A DNA stretch of 56,860 bases from Lonepinella koalarum (GTDB lineage: Bacteria > Pseudomonadota > Gammaproteobacteria > Enterobacterales > Pasteurellaceae): assembly GCA_030525745.1 (NCBI GenBank), contig JAUNED010000011.1, positions 1-56,860 of the forward strand. Direction: 5' to 3'. The translations under genes and the position numbers were made by a program. How positions within the stretch are numbered: the first letter of the stretch is position 1; each line of letters begins with the position of its first letter. The notes under the pieces are model-generated. The model was given only the letters and a program-made list of their open reading frames with translations. It did not search any database and was not told where the DNA came from. Below, in pieces: positions 22,959-32,427 of this stretch.

Positions 22959-24968
22959 CTACTCTTTTTTCGCCTTCAATACACGTTGAGCAAAGATCAA
23001 TAGGCCGGCTGTAAAGACCATTAAACCTAAAATTTCTGCCGTTGTTCCCCAATTATCTAAGGATAAGGCTAAAGGTGCTTCAGACCCTCCGGAAGTGACA
23101 GAGGCAGCGATAATAAATGCCATAATGACACCAATTAAGCTTTCTCCTACAATCAGACCAGCAGCAAATAATGTGCCATAACGCTCTGCTTTTTTCTTGA
23201 TTTCCCCCGTATCTTTTTTATGATGTTTTGCATAACTTTCAAGATGACGATTGATTAACCAAGATAATATTGCACCAATTACAATAGGTGCATTAATTGA
23301 CGGAGGTAAGTAAATGCCCATTCCCACAGCTAATGCCGGTAACGCCATTTTGTTACCGGAAGATTTTTTCAGCAGAGTATCGATGATGATTAATCCGACA
23401 CCCAAACCAATTCCGGTGAAAATGTAGCTCCATTCTAGATTATGCGAAAAAATACCGTTAGCAATAGTCATCATCAAGGTTGCTTGCGGAGCAGATAATG
23501 CTTGACTTGCATCCATACCCTCTCTCGGCATAGCTCCGGTAAAACCGTAAGCATGGTAGAGAATCTCTAATACCGGTGCAATAACCAAAGCACCAACTAC
23601 GACACCTATAATCAAGGCAAATTGCTGTCTCCAAGGTGTTGCCTCTACTAAATAGCCGGTTTTTAGATCCTGCAGATTATCGTTAGAAATGGCCACAATA
23701 CAGATTACAATTGAACCGGTGAAAAGAGTTAATGCGGTCAGGAATCGCTGTCCTTCTGCTGTATCTAATAACCCGGTTAAATTACCAATCATCATTAAGG
23801 TTAAGGAAATAGTCACTACAGAAATAATACCGATTCCTGAAACAGGGCTGGATGACGATCCTACAAGGCCGGCCATGTAGCCACAGGCTGCGGCCACAAA
23901 GAAGCCGATAACAAAGGATAATAAGGTACAAACTACAATCAACAATAATGCTGTAGTAGGGGCAATATCAACAGGTTGTAAGAAGCTATATAGCGCTAAA
24001 ATAATTAATACTACACTACTTAACGTGATATAAATCATTGCTTTTGGTGATAGATCCTGAGAAGTGCGGTCATTATTTTGAGCGTTTGGATCTTTTAGGG
24101 TGCGGAAAGATTTTGCCATGCCTTGAGCCATTGGCTTCATTAATACAAGCAATGTCCAAATCGCAGCAATGCCAATAGTACCTACGCCAATAAAGCGTAC
24201 CTTAGTTTTCCACATCGTCATGGCATGAGAAATAATATCAGCATCAGCTGCAATAGGCGCACTCGAGGTAAAATAAGGTACTGCAATTCCCCAAGCAAAG
24301 AAAATACCCAGCAACATTGCAATACCACCTACCATTCCAACTAAGTAGCCGGCCCCTAATAATGCCAGTGAGAACCCCATCGGTACTTGAAAAATAGCAT
24401 TACCGCCTTTAAACCACAAGCTCGCACTATCTGCAATTAAACGTAAGCCGTTTGTGGCAAAGCCAACCACAGCGGCGATAATCCCACCTGTTGCAATTTC
24501 TTTTACACCACTATCGGCTGATTCATCATTGCCCGCTTTCAAAATTTCCGCTGCAGCAACGCCTTCAGGATAAGGCAAATCGCTTTTTACAACCATTGAA
24601 TGACGTAATGGAATAGTAAAAATCACGCCTAAAATACCACCTGACGAACAAATTAACAATGTTTGCCAAAATGGAAAGCCTTGCCAATAGCCCATCATAA
24701 GCATTGCCGGAATCACAAAAATCACGCTTGACAATGTACCCGCAGAAGACGCTTGTGTTTGTACCATATTATTTTCAAGAATATTTGCCCCCTTGAAAAA
24801 CTTGAGTACCGCCATTGAAATAACCGCTGCCGGAATAGAGGAAGCAAAAGTTAATCCCACTTTTAGCCCCAAATAGACATTAGATGCCATAAAAATTACG
24901 GTGATCAGCGCTCCTAAAAACATTCCACGGAATGTCAGTTCTTTTAATGCTGGTTGATTATGTAACAT
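22959..24968 (-). CDS. OPT family oligopeptide transporter
   Basis: A 669-residue inner-membrane protein with about 16 helices. It belongs to the bacterial branch of the OPT family, which imports small peptides by cation symport. Recognisable parts are LTFRGMFLGALITVIFMASN at the start, YPEGVAAAEILKAG, the charged loop with TLKDPNAQNNDRT, and QDLKTGYLVEATPW. Substrate is not deducible. It stands alone, with its own uptake-pair terminator and roughly 140 AT-rich bases upstream. A homologous gene is near zwf in H. influenzae by recall. Confidence 0.9.
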   Translation of the reverse strand: MLHNQPALKELTFRGMFLGALITVIFMASNVYLGLKVGLTFASSIPAAVISMAVLKFFKGANILENNMVQTQASSAGTLSSVIFVIPAMLMMGYWQGFPFWQTLLICSSGGILGVIFTIPLRHSMVVKSDLPYPEGVAAAEILKAGNDESADSGVKEIATGGIIAAVVGFATNGLRLIADSASLWFKGGNAIFQVPMGFSLALLGAGYLVGMVGGIAMLLGIFFAWGIAVPYFTSSAPIAADADIISHAMTMWKTKVRFIGVGTIGIAAIWTLLVLMKPMAQGMAKSFRTLKDPNAQNNDRTSQDLSPKAMIYITLSSVVLIILALYSFLQPVDIAPTTALLLIVVCTLLSFVIGFFVAAACGYMAGLVGSSSSPVSGIGIISVVTISLTLMMIGNLTGLLDTAEGQRFLTALTLFTGSIVICIVAISNDNLQDLKTGYLVEATPWRQQFALIIGVVVGALVIAPVLEILYHAYGFTGAMPREGMDASQALSAPQATLMMTIANGIFSHNLEWSYIFTGIGLGVGLIIIDTLLKKSSGNKMALPALAVGMGIYLPPSINAPIVIGAILSWLINRHLESYAKHHKKDTGEIKKKAERYGTLFAAGLIVGESLIGVIMAFIIAASVTSGGSEAPLALSLDNWGTTAEILGLMVFTAGLLIFAQRVLKAKKE

Positions 24969-25107
24969 AATTTCCCTTTTTAGTTATTAAAATATATTGA
25001 AATAATACTCCAATTCCGTTAAAAATTTAGCGATGTAGATCATATTTATGCAATAAAAATACAAAAAGAGGCGTTTAAACCATCGTTGCTTTTTTCATAA
25101 AATCGAA

Positions 25108-25653
25108 TTATTTCTTCGCCAAATAATCTCTTAAACAATAAAGTGCGGTCAAATTTCGTGCTTCATAGAAATGAGGATCGCCTAATAACTCATCTAATTT
25201 TGCTAAAGGATAACGTACAATTTGTAAGGGCTCTGGTTCATCTCCTTCTAATTTAGAGGCAGAAAAATCGGTTGCCAACAAAATATGCATTTGCGTATTC
25301 ATAAACCCTACAGCGGTCTGTACTGTGCGTAAAAACACAAATTCTTTTGCAGATAAACCAATTTCTTCCTGTAATTCACGATTAGCACTTTGCTCGATAG
25401 ATTCCCCCACTTCCATTAATCCTTTTACAAATCCCAATTCATAACGTTCTGTACCGACCGCATATTCTTTTACCATGATCAGTTCGCCATCTTCAATAGG
25501 CAATACCATTACTCCGGCACGGCTTGCAGGTTTAAAACGCTCATAAGTTCTTAATTCGCCATTGGAAAATTGTAAATCTACTGCTTGGATTTCAAAGATC
25601 CGACTTTTCGCCACAACCGAAACATTTAAAATCTTAGGTAAGTGTTGGCTCAT
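25108..25653 (-). CDS. nudE: ADP compounds hydrolase NudE
   Basis: A Nudix hydrolase acting on ADP-ribose, NADH and diadenosine polyphosphates. In 181 residues the Nudix box runs from GLMEVGESIEQSANREL to QEEIGL, with Glu residues placed as GX5EX7REXXEEXG. The start is ATG 25653 with GGAGGTAAAA. The open frame extends nine codons without support. It is divergent from hslR, as in other gamma-proteobacteria. Confidence 0.93.
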   Translation of the reverse strand: MSQHLPKILNVSVVAKSRIFEIQAVDLQFSNGELRTYERFKPASRAGVMVLPIEDGELIMVKEYAVGTERYELGFVKGLMEVGESIEQSANRELQEEIGLSAKEFVFLRTVQTAVGFMNTQMHILLATDFSASKLEGDEPEPLQIVRYPLAKLDELLGDPHFYEARNLTALYCLRDYLAKK

Positions 25654-25722
25654 TTTTACCTCCGTTTTACAAATCTTCACTTTAACGATAACATAAAGCC
25701 AATGACCAGTTAAGGAAATTTT

Positions 25723-26130
25723 ATGGCAAAAAATCCACTAAAACATGATATCGACGATAACATCAGATTGGATAAATGGCTTTGGGCAGCCCGCTTTTAC
25801 AAAACTCGTACTTTGGCTAAAGAAATGATTGATGGCGGTAAAGTACATTACAATGGTAATCGGGCTAAACCTAATAAAACAGTAGAAATTGGTGCAATTA
25901 TCAAGCTTCGTCAAGGTAATAACGAAAAAGAAGTAAAAGTCACCGCACTTTCTACTCAGCGCCGAGGAGCAACAGAAGCACAATTACTCTATATAGAAAC
26001 CGAAAAAAGTATTCAACAACGTGAAAAAAATACTATGGCCAGAAAAATGCAGCCAATTCATTCAGAACATCGCCCGAATAAAAAGGAGAGAAGAGAATTG
26101 CTCAAATTTAAACTCACAGGAACAAATTAA
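25723..26130 (+). CDS. hslR: Heat shock protein Hsp15 (S4 RNA-binding)
   Basis: Hsp15 binds 50S subunits carrying stalled nascent chains and helps recycle them. It has 135 residues with an S4 domain at about 15-75 (IRLDKWLWAARFYKTRTLA, then MIDGGKVHYNGNRAKPNKTV) and a long basic tail (NKKERRELLKFKL). AAGGAAATTTT precedes the ATG. Confidence 0.94.
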   Translation: MAKNPLKHDIDDNIRLDKWLWAARFYKTRTLAKEMIDGGKVHYNGNRAKPNKTVEIGAIIKLRQGNNEKEVKVTALSTQRRGATEAQLLYIETEKSIQQREKNTMARKMQPIHSEHRPNKKERRELLKFKLTGTN

Positions 26131-26140
26131 CTGCTATGTT

Positions 26141-26170
26141 AATGGCAACAGGTTGCCATTATTTTCTCAT
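26141..26170. terminator. Terminator between hslR and cysE
   Basis: AATGGCAAC and GTTGCCATT form a tight nine-base stem with a two-base gap (a slightly larger loop in practice), followed by ATTTTCTCATTTTATTT. It is 10 bases after the hslR stop. Confidence 0.65.
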
Positions 26171-26256
26171 TTTATTTAATTTTGTCCTACTTAAGGTAGT
26201 TATTTCAACATAAGTTAAGTAGTTGGATAGGCTTCCGGATATTAATCGCACTTTTA

Positions 26257-27054
26257 TTAAATATTTAGCATCAAATCATCATCAATAAAATTTTGGTTCA
26301 TATCAAATGCTGGTTTGGCAGCTTTATCTTTACCGATGATGCGTGCCGGTACACCTGCTGCAGTGGCGTATTCAGGAATTTCTTGTAATACGACAGAATT
26401 CGCTCCGATTTTAGCAAATCTGCCTACTTCGATATTGCCGAGAATTTTTGCACCTGCGCCAATCATCACACCTTCACGAATTTTTGGATGGCGGTCGCCG
26501 GTTTCTTTACCTGTGCCACCAAGGGTTACGCCCTGCAAAATAGACACATCATTTTCGATAACGGAGGTTTCGCCTACGACAATGCCTGTAGCATGGTCAA
26601 ACATGATACCACAACCGATTTTGGCGGCTGGGTGAATATCAACGTCAAAAGCAACGGAAATCTGATTTTGCAGATAAATTGCCAGCGGTTTCCTACCCTC
26701 ATTCCACAAGTGATGCGTAATGCGATAGCTTTGAATAGCATGGAAGCCTTTTAAATATAACAGTGGTGTAGAAAACAATTCAACAGCAGGATCGCGTTGG
26801 CGAACAGCAGTAATATCACAGGCTGCACTTTGAATGATATTGGGGTTAGCCTGATATACGTCCTCGATAATTTCACGCAAAGTGATGGCCGGCATTGTAG
26901 CCGTTGCAAGTTTATTTGCTAAAATATAGCTTAATGCACCACCCAGATTTTTGTGCTTTAATATTGTTGAGTGGAAAAAACTCGCCAACATAGGCTCTTT
27001 TTCCACTAAATTTTTGGCTTCATCTCGAATAGTATTCCATACCTGCAACGGCAT
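26257..27054 (-). CDS. cysE: Serine acetyltransferase
   Basis: CysE makes O-acetylserine from serine and acetyl-CoA, the entry to cysteine synthesis, and is feedback-inhibited by cysteine. The 265 residues show the helical N-terminal domain and a left-handed beta helix (hexapeptide repeats) from about residue 140, with DIHPAAKIGCGIMFDHATGI carrying active-site Asp/His and GGTGKETGDRHPKI. It is last in yibN-secB-gpsA-cysE, 11 bases after gpsA. Confidence 0.97.
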   Translation of the reverse strand: MPLQVWNTIRDEAKNLVEKEPMLASFFHSTILKHKNLGGALSYILANKLATATMPAITLREIIEDVYQANPNIIQSAACDITAVRQRDPAVELFSTPLLYLKGFHAIQSYRITHHLWNEGRKPLAIYLQNQISVAFDVDIHPAAKIGCGIMFDHATGIVVGETSVIENDVSILQGVTLGGTGKETGDRHPKIREGVMIGAGAKILGNIEVGRFAKIGANSVVLQEIPEYATAAGVPARIIGKDKAAKPAFDMNQNFIDDDLMLNI

Positions 27055-27065
27055 TTTCTCTCCCC

Positions 27066-28076
27066 TTATTCTCCTTTACGATCTCGACCCAGTAGGCTTT
27101 TTGCCATATCCTGAGCGGATTTTTGATGAAATAATACTTGATAAATTTGCTCTGTGATAGGCATTTCAACGCGTTGGCGTTCCGCAAGCAAACGGGCTTC
27201 TTTTGTATTGTAAAACCCTTCCACTACTTGTCCGATTTGTTCCATCGCCTGCTCACTGCTAATACCTTGCCCCAACATCATGCCGAAACGGCGGTTACGA
27301 GATTGGTTATCCGTGCAAGTCAATACTAAATCACCTAAACCGGACATGCCCATAAAAGTATTGGCTTTTGCACCTAAAGAGAGGCCTAAACGAGAAATTT
27401 CCGCTAATCCACGGGTAATTAAGGCGGTTCTTGCATTGGCACCAAAGCCCATTCCATCAGCAATACCGGCAGCAATTGCAATCACATTCTTGACTGCCCC
27501 CCCAAGCTGAACCCCAATCATATCGGTATTGACGTAAACGCGGAAATGTTTGCTGCAATGAATACGTGCCTGTAATTGTTCGGCAAATTCAGGATCTTGG
27601 CAACCTAATGCAATCGCTGTCGGCATACCAGCAGCAAGTTCTTTGGCAAATGTTGGGCCGGATAACACGGCAAGTGGGTATTGTGTTCCCAATTTTTCTT
27701 CAACAACCTGTTGCAATAAACGCCCGGTATCTCGTTCCAACCCTTTAGTTGCCCAAATAATCCGATGTTGGGGCGTTAAGTGCGGTCGAATTTTATCGAG
27801 AATATCACCAAAAACATGGCTTGGCACAACAATTAATAAATCTCGTGATTTTTTGACCGCACTTGCTAAGTCAGATTCTATGTGTAAGCTGGTGGGAAAG
27901 GGAATGTCGGGTAAAAAACGGTCATTTTGTCGTGTGTTCTGCATTTGATAGCAATGTTCACTATTGTGTGACCATAAATAGACGGGAAAACCGTTGCGAG
28001 AAAGTGCTATTGCCAATGCTGTGCCATAAGAACCGGCACCAATGACGGAAATTGGGAAATCAGATGAAATCGTCAT
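27066..28076 (-). CDS. gpsA: Glycerol-3-phosphate dehydrogenase [NAD(P)+]
   Basis: GpsA reduces dihydroxyacetone phosphate to sn-glycerol-3-phosphate for phospholipid synthesis. In 336 residues, the Rossmann motif is [24 protein letters not shown] follows, the conserved [13 protein letters not shown] is mid-protein, and the catalytic Lys lies in [24 protein letters not shown] 28076 has GGGGA six bases upstream. A hairpin with a T run sits immediately before this SD (28094-28115). Confidence 0.97.
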   Translation of the reverse strand: MTISSDFPISVIGAGSYGTALAIALSRNGFPVYLWSHNSEHCYQMQNTRQNDRFLPDIPFPTSLHIESDLASAVKKSRDLLIVVPSHVFGDILDKIRPHLTPQHRIIWATKGLERDTGRLLQQVVEEKLGTQYPLAVLSGPTFAKELAAGMPTAIALGCQDPEFAEQLQARIHCSKHFRVYVNTDMIGVQLGGAVKNVIAIAAGIADGMGFGANARTALITRGLAEISRLGLSLGAKANTFMGMSGLGDLVLTCTDNQSRNRRFGMMLGQGISSEQAMEQIGQVVEGFYNTKEARLLAERQRVEMPITEQIYQVLFHQKSAQDMAKSLLGRDRKGE

Positions 28077-28087
28077 AAAAAATCCCC

Positions 28088-28115
28088 AAAAAAGTCCCCT
28101 TAGCAACAAGGGGAC
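28088..28115 (-). terminator. Intra-operon terminator between secB and gpsA
   Basis: GTCCCCTT and AAGGGGAC form an eight-base GC-rich stem with a six-base loop, followed on the minus strand by six T. It ends a few bases upstream of the gpsA ribosome binding site, so it should reduce transcription of gpsA-cysE relative to secB. Confidence 0.75.
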
Positions 28116-28130
28116 GTGAGGTTGATGAAA

Positions 28131-28640
28131 TTAGTGGGTTGCAGGTGTTTCTTTGCTCTCTTCTTCCTCTAAACGGCGTAATTGCTCCATAAAGAGGGCA
28201 TCGAAATTGACCGGAGAAAGATTGAGTGCCGGGAATGTACCACGATTTACTAAGCTGGCAATTAATTCACGAGCATAGGGGAATAACATATTCGGGCATT
28301 GCGCAGTTAAACAATGAGCCAATTGAATGTCTTCCAAACCACTGATAGTAAATACACCTGCTTGTTTTACTTCGCAGATAAATGCAACATCGTTACTGTC
28401 TTCTAATGTAGTTTCCGCAGAGATATTTAATACCACTTCGTATAAATCGTCGCCCAGTTCTTTAGCTTCAGTACTTAAATTGAAGTTTAATTGCGGTTTC
28501 CAATCTTGTTGAAAAATATGAGGTAAATTCGGGGCTTCAAATGATACGTCTTTGACATAAATGCGTTGAATTTGTAATACCGCTTCTTGGCTTTTTTGTT
28601 CTTCGCCGGCGACTGCATTTTCTTGAGTTTGTTCGCTCAT
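28131..28640 (-). CDS. secB: Protein-export chaperone SecB
   Basis: A tetrameric cytosolic chaperone that holds precursor proteins unfolded and delivers them to SecA. The 169 residues are full length, with [19 protein letters not shown], the [20 protein letters not shown] block and an acidic tail ending ESKETPATH. It is in its usual operon with yibN upstream and gpsA-cysE downstream. grxC, found between yibN and secB in E. coli, is missing here. Confidence 0.97.
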   Translation of the reverse strand: MSEQTQENAVAGEEQKSQEAVLQIQRIYVKDVSFEAPNLPHIFQQDWKPQLNFNLSTEAKELGDDLYEVVLNISAETTLEDSNDVAFICEVKQAGVFTISGLEDIQLAHCLTAQCPNMLFPYARELIASLVNRGTFPALNLSPVNFDALFMEQLRRLEEEESKETPATH

Positions 28641-28660
28641 AATGTTTCCTTAATATTCAA

Positions 28661-29098
28661 TTATTTGACTAATGGTAAATTTGCACCTGCCCAACCTGAA
28701 ATACCGTCCTTCAGGCTATAAACATGGCTAAATCCTTGTTTTACAAGAATATCTGCACTGGAACGTGCAGTCATGCCTGTATTGCAGACTAAAATAACAG
28801 GTGTATCTTTATGCTGTTCTAATTTGCCTAAATTATGCTTTTTAATATCTGACGGCACAACCTGTTGGCTATTGATAATGTGTCCTTTTCGGAATTCATC
28901 GATAGTGCGTAAATCCAAAACTACCGCATTTTGACCATTCATTAGAGCAACGGCTTCTGCATTGCTGATGACTTTCACTTTGCTGAAATTATCACGCATA
29001 AAGACATAAATTGTTGCCACAAACAACCCAACCCAACCTGCGACCATCAGTGTATGATTTTTGGCAAATTGTATTGCCATCGGCATAAATTCTTCCAT
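28661..29098 (-). CDS. yibN: Membrane-anchored rhodanese-like protein (YibN type)
   Basis: 145 residues: one N-terminal membrane helix (LMVAGWVGLFVATIYVFM) and a single cytoplasmic rhodanese domain with VVLDLRTIDEFRKGHI and the active-site loop CNTGMTARSS. It may carry persulfide sulfur, though its substrate is unknown. I start it at ATG 29098, as the open frame continues 24 codons without a good site. It is the first gene in the secB operon. Confidence 0.85.
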   Translation of the reverse strand: MEEFMPMAIQFAKNHTLMVAGWVGLFVATIYVFMRDNFSKVKVISNAEAVALMNGQNAVVLDLRTIDEFRKGHIINSQQVVPSDIKKHNLGKLEQHKDTPVILVCNTGMTARSSADILVKQGFSHVYSLKDGISGWAGANLPLVK

Positions 29099-29189
29099 TT
29101 TTCTCTCTTTTTCTTTGGTTAAGATATAAAAACAAGTGCTAAGTATAACCGCACTTTTACGAACTTTCAAAGTAACTATGATAAATTAA

Positions 29190-29231
29190 TTGATCTATTT
29201 CGTAGTTTGCTTAAGCAATTCCCACTATAAT
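29190..29231 (+). promoter_or_regulatory. Possible FNR-activated promoter of dcuB
   Basis: TATAAT lies at 29226-29231. A TTGAT half-site at 29190-29194, followed by CTAT and a poor second half TTCGT, would be centred at about -41.5 from a start near 29238, the class II FNR position. No good -35 box is present, as expected for activator-dependent promoters. The second half-site matches the consensus at only 2 of 5 bases, so this is a candidate. Confidence 0.4.
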
Positions 29232-29334
29232 GCACACAATCTCTTTAAGAGGGGCTGTTAGCGCATTTTGTAGCGATGTTATGTTCAAAGTGCGGTCATT
29301 TTTTGCAGTATTTTGAATAGATAAGGAGATTTCT

Positions 29335-30657
29335 ATGTCTGCAATGTTTCTTCTCCAATTTGCTATTGTGCTTCTTTGTATCCTTGTAGGTGCGAGAGTC
29401 GGTGGGATTGGCTTAGGGGTTTTCGGTGGATTGGGATTGGCAATTTTATCCTTTGGTTTTGGCTTAAAACCGGCAGGGTTACCGATTGACGTTATGTTTA
29501 TGATTATGGCGGTAGTTGCGGCAGCGGCAGCAATGCAAGCAGCGGGTGGTTTGGATTATATGATTAAAATTGCAACCAATATTTTACGCCGTAATCCTAA
29601 ATATATTACCTTTATTGCACCGGCGGTGACTTGGACATTTACCGTTTTAGCCGGAACAGGCCACGTTGCGTATTCTGTTTTGCCGGTCATTGCTGAGGTC
29701 AGTCGCCATAATGGTGTGCGTCCGGAGAGACCACTATCAATGGCAGTTATTGCTTCACAATTTGCCATTGTTGCCAGCCCGATTGCGGCGGCTGTCGTCG
29801 CCGTGGTGAATTATTTGGAGCCTCAAGGCATTACATTAGGCAATGTGTTAAGCGTGACTATTCCCGCTACCGTTTTAGGTATTGGTTTAGCTTGTGTTTT
29901 TGTCAATAAAATGGGTAAAGAATTAAAAGAGGATCCAGAATATCTCCGCCGTTTACAGGATCCGAATTATGTGAAAGATAACCATACAGATGTCAAAATT
30001 GATGAAATCAAGCTGAAACCAACAGCTAAGTTGTCTGTGGGCTTGTTCTTATTAGGTGCGTTGTTGGTGGTTATTATGGGGGCTATGCCGTCTTTGCGCC
30101 CAGTGCTTGACGGTAAACCAATGGGAATGGCTCATACTATTGAAATTGTGATGCTGACTATGGGCGCATTGATTATTTTAACCTGTAAGCCGGACGGTAA
30201 TGAAATTACTAAAGGTTCCGTGTTCCATGCCGGTATGCGAGCGGTCATTGCGATTTTTGGTATTGCTTGGCTTGGTGATACTTTAATGCAAGCACATATG
30301 AGTGAAGTGAAAGAAATGGTGTCCGGTCTGGTAAATACTGCACCTTGGGCATTTGCATTGGCGTTATTTATTCTGTCTGTTTTGGTGAATAGTCAAGGCG
30401 CAACTGTGGCTACATTGTTTCCGTTAGCTATCGCTTTAGGTATTCCTGCACCGATTTTAATTGCCGTATTTGTGGCAGTGAATGGTTACTTCTTCATTCC
30501 AAATTATGGCCCGATTATTGCTTCGATTGACTTTGACACCACAGGGACAACGAAAATCGGTAAATTCATCTTCAACCACAGCTTTATGTTGCCGGGCTTA
30601 TTGAGTATGGGATTTAGCTTAGGTTTCGGTTTATTATTTGCGAATGTATTCCTATAA
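29335..30657 (+). CDS. dcuB: Anaerobic C4-dicarboxylate transporter (Dcu family)
   Basis: A 440-residue inner-membrane antiporter with about 12 helices, exchanging fumarate, malate or aspartate for succinate during fumarate respiration. Family features are [39 protein letters not shown], the conserved [11 protein letters not shown] and [20 protein letters not shown] near the C-terminus. AGATAAGGAGATTTCT precedes the ATG. The gene stands alone. I favour DcuB over DcuA from overall resemblance, but the choice is not certain. Confidence 0.88.
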   Translation: MSAMFLLQFAIVLLCILVGARVGGIGLGVFGGLGLAILSFGFGLKPAGLPIDVMFMIMAVVAAAAAMQAAGGLDYMIKIATNILRRNPKYITFIAPAVTWTFTVLAGTGHVAYSVLPVIAEVSRHNGVRPERPLSMAVIASQFAIVASPIAAAVVAVVNYLEPQGITLGNVLSVTIPATVLGIGLACVFVNKMGKELKEDPEYLRRLQDPNYVKDNHTDVKIDEIKLKPTAKLSVGLFLLGALLVVIMGAMPSLRPVLDGKPMGMAHTIEIVMLTMGALIILTCKPDGNEITKGSVFHAGMRAVIAIFGIAWLGDTLMQAHMSEVKEMVSGLVNTAPWAFALALFILSVLVNSQGATVATLFPLAIALGIPAPILIAVFVAVNGYFFIPNYGPIIASIDFDTTGTTKIGKFIFNHSFMLPGLLSMGFSLGFGLLFANVFL

Positions 30658-30741
30658 CCCAATTAACTGAAATAAGGTGATTGGCTGACTTTTGTCTAAA
30701 CGGATAAAAAAGCAACCGCACTTTAAGTAAAACAAAACCAA

Positions 30742-30767
30742 TAAAAAAGGAGCTTAAGCTCCTTTTT
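30742..30767. terminator. Bidirectional terminator between dcuB and slyD
   Basis: AAAAAAGGAGCTTAAGCTCC with TTTTTAT is a palindromic stem flanked by A and T runs, between convergent genes. Confidence 0.85.
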
Positions 30768-30788
30768 ATACGATTTAATTGAGTTGTA

Positions 30789-31583
30789 TTATTTAGCACA
30801 TTTCTCATCAGCCGAATGGTGGTGATGGTGGTGTTCATCACAGCATACGCCATTGTGGTGGTGATGATGTACTTCATTACAGCATTCACCGGCAGTTTCA
30901 CAGCATTCTTCGTTTGCTGAGTGATGATGGTGGTGATTTTCATCACAGCATTCCCCATGATGATGATGGTGATGATGTTCATCACAACAGCCTTCATGAA
31001 CTTCTTCATGATGATGGCCACCACAACCACATCCATGATGAGCAGGTTCATGATGATGGTGATGAGAGCCACAACCACAGCCATGATCTTCATCATGACC
31101 ACCGCAACAGCCGTGGTCGTCGCCATGAATATGACCATGAGCGATTTCTTCTAATGTTGCTTCACGGGTTGCAACGACTTCAACTGTGAAGTGTAACTCT
31201 TGACCTGCTAACATATGGTTACCATCAACTACGACCTCATCACCAGACACTTCGGTAATTACTACAGGTAATGGACCAATATCGGTATCTGCAATAAAAC
31301 GCATCCCTACTTGTAATTCATCAACGCCTTGGAATACCTCTTTCGGTACACGTTGCACCATATTTTCGTTATATTCGCCGTAACCTTCTTCCGGTTTTAC
31401 ACGCACTTCAAATTTATCACCGACGGCTTTACCTTCTAATGCATTTTCCAATCCGATCACTAAATTATTATGGCCCTGCAAATATTCTAAGGGCTGATTT
31501 GCCGGCGCTTCATCAACCAATACGCCGTCTTGGGTACGCACTTGATAAGCAATGCTTACCACAACATTTTTTGCTACTTTCAT
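30789..31583 (-). CDS. slyD: FKBP-type peptidyl-prolyl isomerase SlyD with long His/Cys tail
   Basis: SlyD is a prolyl isomerase and chaperone that also delivers Ni for hydrogenase maturation. Residues 1-65 and 120-150 form the FKBP domain (VSIAYQVRTQDGVLVDEAP, GLENALEGK), with the chaperone insert-in-flap between (PEEGYGEY, VQRVPKEVF). From about residue 150 a tail of about 110 residues holds roughly 40 His and 17 Cys in repeated units such as CCDEHHHHHH, SHHHHH and GCGCGG. E. coli SlyD is 196 residues, so this 264-residue form is greatly expanded. It probably binds many Ni, Zn, Co or Cu ions. Confidence 0.95.
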   Translation of the reverse strand: MKVAKNVVVSIAYQVRTQDGVLVDEAPANQPLEYLQGHNNLVIGLENALEGKAVGDKFEVRVKPEEGYGEYNENMVQRVPKEVFQGVDELQVGMRFIADTDIGPLPVVITEVSGDEVVVDGNHMLAGQELHFTVEVVATREATLEEIAHGHIHGDDHGCCGGHDEDHGCGCGSHHHHHEPAHHGCGCGGHHHEEVHEGCCDEHHHHHHHGECCDENHHHHHSANEECCETAGECCNEVHHHHHNGVCCDEHHHHHHSADEKCAK

Positions 31584-31638
31584 TGTTTTCTCCTAATGAT
31601 AAAAGTGCGGTTATTCTATAAGAATTTTTCTGAAATAG

Positions 31639-32346
31639 CTAATCTTGAATAAGTTCAATTACAGCATCAAGACTTTGTTTTACAATTGTCTTGCCTGTTT
31701 CAATCTGTACTGCAGTATTTGTACTCATTTTCGATTCTGCCTCATACGCCATATAACTACGTGCTTCAATACCATATTTTTCTTCCGGATTTATAGTAGT
31801 CAAAGATAAGATCCGATAATCTTTCATCTGTAACCCATTTTTAATTAAGTTGGCTTTATGTTTAAATTTAGCTAATACAGCTTGAGAAAGTTCATCATCT
31901 AATTTTTCTTTGGCTTCTGCAGATAAAAAAGCCGTAATATATTCGATTGACAGTTGCCCTGATATTTCATCGACTAATTGCGATAAAGCATAGAAATCCT
32001 TACTTTCCAATACAAAATCAGCACGCTCTATCCAACCGTTTTTACGACCTTGATTGTTATAACGAATCCTTGTGGTGTGATCATTACTTTTAATACTAAT
32101 TGCCGAATTTGCTTTAATTTTGGCTAAAGTAGCATTGAGTTTAGTAGAAATTTGCTGATGTAAGGTTTTCAAGTCATTATGCTCTTCTTGCACAAATAAT
32201 TTCACCTGCAGTATATCTAAATCAACTTCTTTTTCTGCCTCTACGCTAAAACGTACGGTATTTTTAGGTTCACTTTGATTAGAAGTATTAGCTTGAACTG
32301 CAAAAGGAAAGGCTAAACAGCATAAGAAAAGGGATTTTAATTTCAT
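31639..32346 (-). CDS. SIMPL domain protein (DUF541, YggE-like)
   Basis: A 235-residue exported protein. The signal peptide is KSLFLCCLAFPFAVQA. The SIMPL domain covers about 30-230, with VRFSVEAEKEVDLDILQVKL near the start and YRILSLTTINPE late. Members form ring oligomers in the periplasm; E. coli YggE reduces oxidative stress by an unclear mechanism. It lies between slyD and rraB, each apparently with its own transcription signals. Confidence 0.85.
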   Translation of the reverse strand: MKLKSLFLCCLAFPFAVQANTSNQSEPKNTVRFSVEAEKEVDLDILQVKLFVQEEHNDLKTLHQQISTKLNATLAKIKANSAISIKSNDHTTRIRYNNQGRKNGWIERADFVLESKDFYALSQLVDEISGQLSIEYITAFLSAEAKEKLDDELSQAVLAKFKHKANLIKNGLQMKDYRILSLTTINPEEKYGIEARSYMAYEAESKMSTNTAVQIETGKTIVKQSLDAVIELIQD

Positions 32347-32387
32347 GGTGAAACTCCGTATAAAGGATCAAAAACACTGGATTTTTT

Positions 32388-32416
32388 GACCGCACTTTTA
32401 AGCCTCAAAGTGCGGT
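32388..32416 (-). terminator. Uptake-sequence-pair terminator after rraB
   Basis: ACCGCACTTTTA and AAAGTGCGGT form a stem, with T runs at both sides (TTTTTTG and GTTTTTC). It lies 12 bases beyond the rraB stop codon. Confidence 0.8.
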
Positions 32417-32427
32417 AAGTTTTTCTG

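Noticed and set aside
30800..31150. Short repeats in the slyD tail that might look like a CRISPR or tandem-repeat array
   Set aside because: The repeats are codons for His/Cys blocks of variable length, without unique spacers; no cas genes nearby.
30914..31189. Two plus-strand open frames rich in His/Asp or Met/Thr opposite slyD
   Set aside because: They are antisense images of the CAT/CAC-rich His tail and have no start signals.
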